From Bacteroidota bacterium (GTDB lineage Bacteria; Bacteroidota; Ignavibacteria; Ignavibacteriales; Ignavibacteriaceae), in assembly GCA_023406915.1 (NCBI GenBank), contig JAEXTR010000318.1:1-6283 (forward strand): 6,283 nucleotides of DNA, given 5' to 3'. Shown piece by piece: positions 1-5,090 of the stretch; position 1 is the first letter of the stretch, and every line of letters begins with the position of its first letter. Position numbers and translations under genes: made by a program. Below the pieces are notes generated by a model that made no database searches, had not been told where the DNA came from, and saw only the letters and a program-made list of their open reading frames with translations.

Positions 1-727
1 GCTCAGAGATATAAGCTTCTTCAAAGCTGATCTCTTTGCCCCACTTCCGTTCTGTTGCTGTAATGAAATCCAGAATGGTCTTCAGAATCAGATCATGGGG
101 TTTCAATTGAAAGACCTGTGCTGCAGAGAGGGCGCCTTTGTGGGTGATAATCACGGTAAGGGAACCTGAATCGAGAAATGCGGCGAGCGCATATCCATTG
201 AGATGCCGGAACCGTTGGGCAGCGTATTTATACAGTGCGATAGCAGGGTGGTCAACGGATTGCAAACGGAATTGCCTGCTTTCGGTGACCTGCATCAGTG
301 CCATCATGACATCTTTCCGGATGCCGATAAGAAGTGTTTCTGGCGGATGCTTTTCAGCTCCGCTCTCAAGCGGGAATGACTGGAGAATCATTTCCCCGAA
401 ATTCTCATCCGGATAGAGGAGGCTGAGTTCCCATCTGAATTCATGCAGGCGTTCAGAATGGAGCAGCTGAAGCGGGGTGTAGAGTTGCTGCATCAGAAAC
501 ATTGAGACCGGCAGGGTGATGGAGATGGGTTGGGTGTTTGAATCAGCGATCGATGAAAGGTGTAAGAATGCCGTTTCAAGGGAATCAGATATCGTTTCAG
601 ATGAGGGGGTAAAAAAAAGCGGGTCGGGGAACTTTCGTTCCTCGACCCGTTCGATAAGAATTTTAGACCCGCTCACTGAGGTGTCAACGAGCCGGAGAGC
701 ATGCTGTGTTACCGATGCGCCGGACAT
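1..727 (-). CDS. PilM-like (actin-fold) pilus/secretion assembly protein, 3' part beyond window
   Basis: The frame is open for 242 codons from ATG at 725-727 to the left edge, with no stop, so the C-terminus is missing. Architecture resembles the PilM/GspL-type actin-like ATPase domain, which forms the cytoplasmic platform of type IV pili and type II secretion. An N-terminal strand-turn (HALRLVDTS, 9-17) sits where the family has its GIDIG phosphate loop. It is followed by a LPVS turn (72-75), an ERLHEFRWELSLLYP segment (92-106) matching the family's 'ikWEaeqyiP' region, LLIGIRKDV (132-140) then SVDHPAIAL (157-165), and a second phosphate-loop-like LDSGSLTVI (185-193). The first loop lacks the family glycines, so nucleotide binding may be weakened. 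The start lies 9 nt after the stop of the pilin-like gene and is preceded by CAGG, so translation may be coupled. An intrinsic-terminator-like hairpin lies within codons 27-39. The family call rests on remembered patterns; a DUF3822-like Bacteroidota protein is an alternative. Confidence 0.6.
   Translation of the reverse strand, partial: MSGASVTQHALRLVDTSVSGSKILIERVEERKFPDPLFFTPSSETISDSLETAFLHLSSIADSNTQPISITLPVSMFLMQQLYTPLQLLHSERLHEFRWELSLLYPDENFGEMILQSFPLESGAEKHPPETLLIGIRKDVMMALMQVTESRQFRLQSVDHPAIALYKYAAQRFRHLNGYALAAFLDSGSLTVIITHKGALSAAQVFQLKPHDLILKTILDFITATERKWGKEISFEEAYISE
611..649 (-). terminator. intrinsic-terminator-like hairpin inside the PilM-like gene
   Basis: Read on the minus strand, the arm CGGGTCGAGGAAC (649-637) is followed by a GAAA loop (636-633), the complementary arm GTTCCCCGACCCG (632-620), one C, and eight T (618-611). 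Twelve of thirteen positions pair; the only mismatch is A against C in the middle. A GC-rich stem, GNRA loop and immediate U-tract are the hallmarks of a Rho-independent terminator. No T-tract follows the stem on the plus strand, so it works in the operon direction only. It starts about 88 nt past the stop of the pilin-like gene and about 78 nt inside the PilM-like gene, which reads through without a stop. Confidence 0.8.
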
Positions 728-736
728 TGACCTGAA

Positions 737-1306
737 TTACTTCCAGGACACTTTATGCTTGGTAAGAATATTTGTGGTTGTGGTATCACCAATAAATTCT
801 TCTGTAGCAGGGTTTAAGATGAAGTAGTTCGTGCTCTTCAGGGTTGAATCAATATTGCGGAACTTGTTATTGACGAAAACTGAGTCAGTCTGATAAATGG
901 GTACAACCTTCAGGACAAATGGCTGATAGGTGTATGGATTCATAAACATGCTATCAGGGACGAAGGTACCATCACTATGGTTTTTAAATGGATCGGGCTC
1001 TTTGTAGGATGCACCAGTCAGTTCATCATTCTTCAATGAATCCTTAATGGCTTTCATTCTGTCAGAATTAATGAAGGAAAGAATCTCTTCCTTACTGTCA
1101 GTAAGTTTTCCATTTTTCATTTCAAACAGTTTCAGGGCTTCCTGCAGGTTCTCCATACGGAGTCTGGCTTCAGCCTTCTGGTAGCGTGCTGTTTCAGCTA
1201 CATCTTTAGGCTCAATCACAGCAACGTTGATCAGCACAGCAACTAAGCCAACAATTACGATATATAAACCAACGTGGATATACCACGGATCTGTTCTTTT
1301 GGACAT
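737..1306 (-). CDS. pilin-like single-pass membrane protein, unknown function
   Basis: This 189-residue protein is not one I recognise by name. A short basic N-terminus (MSKRTDPWY) leads into one hydrophobic segment at about 11-31. A charged helical stretch follows (about 34-66, ending EALKLFEMKNGKLTD), then a soluble domain rich in Asp, Asn, Ser, Thr and aromatic residues. The order of membrane helix, amphipathic spine and 'aLklfe..nGk' turn resembles the N-terminal half of type II secretion/type IV pseudopilins, which have aLelYkldnGrYP at that place. There is no prepilin peptidase motif (G followed by FTLIE-like residues), so it would keep its N-terminus as a membrane anchor. The soluble part presumably faces the periplasm. 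It has no cysteines. It lies 27 nt after the comEA-like gene and 9 nt before the PilM-like gene, which supports a part in a pilus-, secretion- or uptake-like complex. The start has a consensus Shine-Dalgarno. The gene itself is certain; its function is inferred. Confidence 0.85.
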   Translation of the reverse strand: MSKRTDPWYIHVGLYIVIVGLVAVLINVAVIEPKDVAETARYQKAEARLRMENLQEALKLFEMKNGKLTDSKEEILSFINSDRMKAIKDSLKNDELTGASYKEPDPFKNHSDGTFVPDSMFMNPYTYQPFVLKVVPIYQTDSVFVNNKFRNIDSTLKSTNYFILNPATEEFIGDTTTTNILTKHKVSWK

Positions 1307-1310
1307 TATG

Positions 1311-1316
1311 CCTCCT
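1311..1316 (-). promoter_or_regulatory. consensus Shine-Dalgarno of the pilin-like gene
   Basis: On the minus strand AGGAGG (in TAGGAGGCATA) stands 4 nt before the ATG at 1304-1306. It fixes that start. It is the only full consensus ribosome binding site in the operon: hrcA has none, and dnaJ and comEA have only weak purine stretches. Bacteroidota seldom rely on such sites, so this may mark a highly translated gene, as expected for a structural subunit. Confidence 0.75.
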
Positions 1317-1333
1317 AATGGTGAGTCCGGTGT

Positions 1334-1828
1334 CTATTGAATCAAAAAGTACTTTCGAATCTTTTCCAGGGTTTTGGAACCTATACCCTTTACCTGATCA
1401 AGCTGATCGACTGATGAAAATCTGCCAATCTGTTCTTTTAATGCAAGAATCGCATCGGCTTTCTTTTCGCCAATACCTGGAACCAGCATTAACTCTTCTT
1501 TCGAAGCCCTGTTCAGGTCCAGCGGGAACACAGTTTCCGCCTTCAAATCCAAATCCTGTTTTCTTTCAGAATTTGAATCTGTAAAATCAAAAAAATCCTG
1601 ATGATTGTCAATTGAAGAATGATCAATTTTTTCTGTTTCTTTGCGGGAGTTTTTCTCCTGTATTCTGGAAAACTCCTTCATTTCTTCTTTTGAGCCGGCT
1701 ATCTGAACAACACTGCCATCAGGTGCAGCGGCACGGAATATGAGTCCGACGAGAAAGATAACCCCGGCAAACAGCAATCCCTTCATCTCAGCTGAAGTGA
1801 AAGGAAGTTTGTTGAGCAGCTTTCCCAT
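1334..1828 (-). CDS. comEA: ComEA-like membrane-anchored helix-hairpin-helix DNA-binding protein
   Basis: The protein has 164 residues: a short N-terminus with basic residues, one membrane segment at about 17-33, a charged low-complexity linker (about 45-98), and a C-terminal tandem helix-hairpin-helix domain (about 101-164). The domain opens with LDLNRASKEEL (103-113) and has the two hairpin turns VPGIG (116-120) and VKGIG (146-150), which bind the DNA backbone without sequence specificity. ComEA proteins sit in the envelope and hold incoming double-stranded DNA during natural transformation, pulling it in through the pilus. The membrane anchor plus a flexible linker matches that layout. The start is 14 nt after the dnaJ stop, with only a weak GAGAAG upstream, so expression probably depends on the upstream heat-shock genes. 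Isolated HhH proteins of this type are often named ComEA whether or not the host is competent, so a role in uptake is inferred from the family and from the pilus-like neighbours. Confidence 0.88.
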   Translation of the reverse strand: MGKLLNKLPFTSAEMKGLLFAGVIFLVGLIFRAAAPDGSVVQIAGSKEEMKEFSRIQEKNSRKETEKIDHSSIDNHQDFFDFTDSNSERKQDLDLKAETVFPLDLNRASKEELMLVPGIGEKKADAILALKEQIGRFSSVDQLDQVKGIGSKTLEKIRKYFLIQ

Positions 1829-1842
1829 GCTAACTTCTCACG

Positions 1843-3000
1843 TCACAGATTAAAGCGTTTAAAGAATCCGCCGGAGGACTTTTTCTCTCCACCTTTGACG
1901 TTCGGCTGCTTAGCAAGCTCTTCAAGCAGCTCCCGTTCACGTTTGTTAATCTTTTCAGGAAGAATGACATTAATTTTCACCAGCTGATCACCGTAGCCAT
2001 ACTGATTATAATGTTTGATGCCCTTTTCGCGCATCCTCAGCATTTTATTTGGCTGGGTACCTGCATCAATCTTCAGCCTTGCCTTTCCGGTCAGCGTTGG
2101 GACTTCAACCTCGGTGCCCAAGACCAGTTCGGGATAGCTCACCCAGAGGTCGTACACTACATTGTCACCTTCACGAATAAAGTAATCATGCTGCTGCTCC
2201 TGGAACGCAACAATCAGGTCACCATTCGGACCACCGCGCAACCCCGCATGGCCTTCGCCACGCATCGTCATGTAGGCGTTGTCCATGACTCCTGCCGGTA
2301 CATCAATCTTTATAGTATCTTCCTGCTGTACCCGTCCGTCGCCTTTACATGCATTACACGGCTTCTCAATAACAGTTCCTTCTCCGTTACAATTGGTACA
2401 CGGCTGAATATTGACGAACTGTCCGATTACTGAGCGCTGCACATTCCTGATTTCACCTGAGCCGTTACAAGCTGAGCATTGCTTTTTTGATGATCCACCC
2501 TCGGAACCTGATCCGCTACAGGTGGTGCAGCGAACATACCGCTTCAGTTTTATCTTTTTGGAAACACCGGAACTGATTTCTTCGAGTGTCAGCTTCAGGT
2601 TAACACGGAGGTCAGCACCAGGTGTACCGTTACCGCGTCTGCGTCCGCCCCTTCTGTTACCACCGCCGCCAAAGAAATCATCAAAAATGGATCCACCGCC
2701 GCCGCCGCCAAAAATATCAGAGAACTGTGAGAAGATATCATTGATGTTGGAATAGCCATGGAAATCCTGACCACCCCTGATGCCCCTGTGACCATACTGG
2801 TCATACCGGGCACGCTTTTCATCATCACTCAGCACTTCATACGCTTCGGCTGCTTCCTTAAACTTTTCTTCTGCCTCCTTATTATCCGGGTTTCTATCCG
2901 GATGGTACTGCATCGCTACCTTGCGGTATGCCTTTTTTATCTCATCTTTCGAAGCAGTTTTTGCCACACCCAACACTTCGTAGTAATCTCTTTTTTCCAT
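1843..3000 (-). CDS. dnaJ: chaperone protein DnaJ (Hsp40, type I)
   Basis: This 385-residue type I J-protein delivers unfolded clients to DnaK and stimulates its ATPase in the cytoplasm. The J domain spans about 1-70 and has the essential HPD at 33-35. A Gly/Phe-rich linker follows (about 74-125) with a run of glycines at 98-103 and a basic GNRRGGRRRG stretch. The zinc-binding domain has all four CxxCxGxG motifs, with cysteine pairs at 158/161, 175/178, 201/204 and 215/218. The two C-terminal substrate-binding domains run to about 350, including GEGHAGLRGG (248-257). The last 15 residues form a polar/aromatic tail. Length and order are normal for the family and no key residue is missing. It lies 54 nt after grpE and 14 nt before the comEA-like gene. 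The start has no good ribosome binding site but fits the conserved N-terminus MEKRDYYEVLGV. Its partner dnaK is not in the window. Confidence 0.98.
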   Translation of the reverse strand: MEKRDYYEVLGVAKTASKDEIKKAYRKVAMQYHPDRNPDNKEAEEKFKEAAEAYEVLSDDEKRARYDQYGHRGIRGGQDFHGYSNINDIFSQFSDIFGGGGGGSIFDDFFGGGGNRRGGRRRGNGTPGADLRVNLKLTLEEISSGVSKKIKLKRYVRCTTCSGSGSEGGSSKKQCSACNGSGEIRNVQRSVIGQFVNIQPCTNCNGEGTVIEKPCNACKGDGRVQQEDTIKIDVPAGVMDNAYMTMRGEGHAGLRGGPNGDLIVAFQEQQHDYFIREGDNVVYDLWVSYPELVLGTEVEVPTLTGKARLKIDAGTQPNKMLRMREKGIKHYNQYGYGDQLVKINVILPEKINKRERELLEELAKQPNVKGGEKKSSGGFFKRFNL

Positions 3001-3054
3001 ACACTATCTTTTCTAACTGATTAAATACTCTTTAAAACAACGGAACAGGAATGA

Positions 3055-3705
3055 TTATTCAGCTTCATCGCTGACAATGACCTGGCTGTGTCTGAGCACT
3101 TTGTCATTATACATATAGCCGGCTACCAGCTCCTGAAGAACGGTTTCCGGTGGCACTTCACTGTTTGGTTGCTTTGAAACGGCAGAATGAAACTCGAAAT
3201 TGAATGGCTGACCAACAGCCTCAATCTTTGTGATCCCTGATCTCTGGAGTGTTTTCATCATATTATCGTAGATCATGACCACGCCTTTGCTAAAGTCGCC
3301 AGTGTCTTCAGGGGAGAGGTGAGCAATGGCGCGCTCCAGGTCATCCACTACCGGCAAGAGATCAAGGATAAAGCTTTCTGATCCGTACTTCATGAGTTTT
3401 TCTTTTTCAAGTGCTGTACGCCGCCTGAAGTTTTCAAACTCTGCTACTTTCCTGGTGAGGCGATCCTCAGCATCCCGGAGGCTGCTTTCCAGTTCAGCAA
3501 TTCTGCGGTCTCTGTTCTGAATTTCTTCCTCAAATATACCTTTGGCGATATCATCCTGGGGTTCAGCAGAGTCACCTGCAGGTTCAATGATTTCTTCAGG
3601 ATTCAGGTTCTCGTTTTCTTCCATCGGCATTTGATTCGTAGTATCTTTTGTATGATCCATTGCGCTTTCTTTTTGTTTAGGCTTTGAATATGAAGGGTTT
3701 CTCAT
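3055..3705 (-). CDS. grpE: GrpE, nucleotide exchange factor of DnaK
   Basis: GrpE (216 residues) works as a cytoplasmic dimer that releases ADP from DnaK and so resets the DnaK-DnaJ cycle. An acidic, disordered N-terminus (about 17-60) leads into a long coiled-coil helix (about 58-105, with KVAEFENFRRRT at 86-97). LLPVVDDLERA (116-126) follows, then the C-terminal beta domain with GQPFNFEFHSAV (165-176) and VAGYMYNDKVLRHSQVIVS (194-212). These match family signatures, with small changes such as GQPFNFEFH for the usual GEPFDPNLH. The start at 3705 has AAAGGA 11 nt upstream. A second ATG at 3660 (residue 16, MDHTKD) would give a more usual N-terminus and also follows a purine stretch, so the first 15 residues are uncertain. 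It lies 38 nt after hrcA and 54 nt before dnaJ in the classic gene order. Confidence 0.96.
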   Translation of the reverse strand: MRNPSYSKPKQKESAMDHTKDTTNQMPMEENENLNPEEIIEPAGDSAEPQDDIAKGIFEEEIQNRDRRIAELESSLRDAEDRLTRKVAEFENFRRRTALEKEKLMKYGSESFILDLLPVVDDLERAIAHLSPEDTGDFSKGVVMIYDNMMKTLQRSGITKIEAVGQPFNFEFHSAVSKQPNSEVPPETVLQELVAGYMYNDKVLRHSQVIVSDEAE

Positions 3706-3743
3706 GTTTCATTCATTCCTTTCTTCAAAATTGAAAAATCACA

Positions 3744-4781
3744 TTATTGTTTTGAGGTCAGGAGTCCTGAAAAAACTTTAGAAATATAATCAACAATACA
3801 GACGATCTTGTCGTACTGCATTCTTTTCGGACCAAGAATACCCAGTGTGCCTACAATATCACCGGCACGGTATTCCTTAATAACAAAACTGTAATCTTCC
3901 ATCTTAACGTTCCTGATTTCCTGACCAATCGCGATATTGATATCATCCATCTGGTGCTGCATCGCTTCTTCAACAACGGAAACGATCAGTCTTTTGTTCT
4001 CGATAAAATCGATGATATTCTGCACTTTTGCAGGAGTCTCAAACTCTGGCTGGGCAATCAGGTTTTTTACCCCGCTGAGAGCCACTTTTTTAGATGAAGA
4101 AGACTCACAAAAGATTCTGTCAGCTGATTCGACGAAAATATCGACAATCGGTTCTATGCCCTCAGAGATACCCCGCACCCGGTCAGGAAGAGTTTCGCGG
4201 ATTGTCTGCAGCTTCAGTCCGGCTAACCGTTCGTTGAGGAGTTGTTCAGCCCGCACCACCTGGGATTCTTTAATAGATGACTGCACCTCAAATTTGATAC
4301 TTTTCAGGGTTCCCGATTTAATGTGAAGCATCACGAGCAGACGGTTACCGTCCAGTAGTACCAGCTGTAGTCGCTCAAGCACGCCGGTCTCGGTCATGGG
4401 GAACACAACCCAGGCAAGCTGTTGAGAGACCTCACCAAGTATCGAGGAAACAACACTCAGCAGATCATCCCCCTCATCCAGGCTCTGTTCGATCTTTTTA
4501 CCGATCGTAACCTTGGCTGTATCCGGAAGCGTCTCTTTATCCATCAGGCTGTCAACATACAGTCTGTAACCCCGGTCTGTTGGTACCCTGCCTGCGGATG
4601 TATGCGGGTGGTCAATCAGCCCTGCATCCTCAAGGTCTGCCATGACATTCCTCACCGTAGCAGGGGAGAGGCCAATATCAAAAAATTTGGAGATATTCCT
4701 CGACCCAACGGGTGCCGCAGTTGCGATAAACTGACGGATAATATGTCTGAGAATGAGCTTCTCGCGTTCGCTGAGTTCCAT
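3744..4781 (-). CDS. hrcA: heat-inducible transcription repressor HrcA
   Basis: HrcA (345 residues from the ATG at 4781) represses class I heat-shock genes by binding CIRCE operators, and is kept active by GroEL. An N-terminal winged helix-turn-helix (about 1-75) has the family run PVGSRNI (24-30), LSPATVRNVMADLEDAGLI (38-56) and HTSAGRVPTDRGYRLYVD (60-77). A GAF-like dimerisation core follows. The conserved C-terminus contains GTLGILGPKRMQYDKIVCIV (311-330). Length is normal. The frame is open upstream to a TTG at 4814, but that extension would overlap the -7 box at 4804-4811, and family N-termini align with MELSEREKLIL, so the ATG at 4781 is chosen. No Shine-Dalgarno precedes it. It is the first gene of the operon. 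No CIRCE repeat is visible upstream, so autoregulation is not supported by the sequence. Confidence 0.97.
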   Translation of the reverse strand: MELSEREKLILRHIIRQFIATAAPVGSRNISKFFDIGLSPATVRNVMADLEDAGLIDHPHTSAGRVPTDRGYRLYVDSLMDKETLPDTAKVTIGKKIEQSLDEGDDLLSVVSSILGEVSQQLAWVVFPMTETGVLERLQLVLLDGNRLLVMLHIKSGTLKSIKFEVQSSIKESQVVRAEQLLNERLAGLKLQTIRETLPDRVRGISEGIEPIVDIFVESADRIFCESSSSKKVALSGVKNLIAQPEFETPAKVQNIIDFIENKRLIVSVVEEAMQHQMDDINIAIGQEIRNVKMEDYSFVIKEYRAGDIVGTLGILGPKRMQYDKIVCIVDYISKVFSGLLTSKQ

Positions 4782-4803
4782 AATTTTCGAAATAATCAAT
4801 CTG

Positions 4804-4811
4804 CAAATATA
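4804..4811 (-). promoter_or_regulatory. probable Bacteroidota-type -7 box of the hrcA operon
   Basis: On the minus strand TATATTTG (followed by CAG) matches the TAnnTTTG -7 element used by the main sigma factor of Bacteroidota. It lies 22 nt before the hrcA ATG, giving a leader of roughly 15 nt. A clear -33 TTTG is not present at the usual distance; the upstream stretch holds a T8 run instead. The call rests on the -7 match, its position, and the identical box in front of asnS. Confidence 0.55.
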
Positions 4812-4840
4812 CAAAAAAAATGTGTCGGCTTCCTTTCATT

Positions 4841-4850
4841 TATCCGGATA
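4841..4850. repeat. 10-bp palindrome TATCCGGATA
   Basis: A perfect palindrome 29 nt upstream of the hrcA -7 box. A related perfect palindrome (CATCCGGATG) lies at 5000-5009 on the asnS side. Both share the core ATCCGGAT. It could be an operator half-site pair or a common genomic octamer; the core also occurs twice in coding sequence (407-414 and 2896-2903). Confidence 0.35.
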
Positions 4851-4999
4851 CAGGTACTTTTGGGTTTGCCCGGATTGTTTAATTCTACATCAATTCAGCG
4901 GAAACGGGGATAAAAAGGATAATATCTCCTTGTAGGATCAGCGGTATTTTGTAATATTTCGGCTTAGTTTAAAATTTCAGCCTTTCTGGTTATAAAAGC

Positions 5000-5009
5000 C
5001 ATCCGGATG
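5000..5009. repeat. 10-bp palindrome CATCCGGATG
   Basis: Second copy of the ATCCGGAT core in the same intergenic region, 40 nt upstream of the asnS -7 box. The placement roughly mirrors the copy on the hrcA side. Function is not shown by the sequence. Confidence 0.35.
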
Positions 5010-5049
5010 AAGGAAAATCTTTGTTTTTCATTCATTGGCTGAAAAACCC

Positions 5050-5057
5050 TATATTTG
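5050..5057 (+). promoter_or_regulatory. probable Bacteroidota-type -7 box of asnS
   Basis: TATATTTG (followed by CAA) lies 33 nt before the asnS ATG and matches TAnnTTTG. A TTTG at 5020-5023 lies 26 nt upstream, a little far for a standard -33 element, and a T-rich stretch at 5024-5028 is at the usual distance. The predicted leader is about 25-30 nt. The same octamer precedes hrcA on the other strand. Confidence 0.6.
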
Positions 5058-5090
5058 CAAAATCTATCTATTTTTGCTTCGAAAAGGACT

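Larger units (their letters stand above)
4782..5090. other. divergent intergenic region between hrcA and asnS
   Basis: About 309 nt without a convincing gene. It holds the two divergent -7 boxes and two copies of an ATCCGGAT palindrome, entered separately. The middle part (about 4855-4995) is AT-rich with no terminator-like hairpin, tRNA, T-box or riboswitch that I can recognise. I see no CIRCE (TTAGCACTC-N9-GAGTGCTAA) on either strand. Short open frames here are mostly antisense to hrcA and lack start signals. Confidence 0.7.

Noticed and set aside
138..827. Plus-strand open frames over the left edge
   Set aside because: They are shadows of the PilM-like and pilin-like genes, which have continuous minus-strand frames with better starts and protein-like composition.
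2693..2712. Short GCC-repeat tract in dnaJ as a possible slippage site
   Set aside because: It encodes the glycine run of the normal DnaJ Gly/Phe linker and the frame is intact; such runs are common in the family.
2411..2755. Plus-strand open frame rich in proline
   Set aside because: It is antisense to the Gly-rich linker and zinc domain of dnaJ; the proline runs are the complement of glycine codons.
3531..3538. A third TATATTTG on the minus strand, inside grpE, as a possible internal promoter for dnaJ and the distal genes
   Set aside because: It is fully explained by the codons for G-I-F-E, has no TTTG at the -33 position, and lies nearly 500 nt inside the gene's remaining length. It could only be decided by start-site mapping.
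4422..4935. Plus-strand open frames reaching from hrcA into the intergenic region
   Set aside because: They are largely antisense to the hrcA helix-turn-helix, cysteine-rich and without domain-like composition, and have no ribosome binding site.
4975..5044. TTTCAGCC and GGCTGAAA inverted repeat upstream of asnS
   Set aside because: Only 8 bp with a 54-nt spacer, and both arms lie upstream of the predicted asnS start of transcription, so an RNA stem is unlikely.
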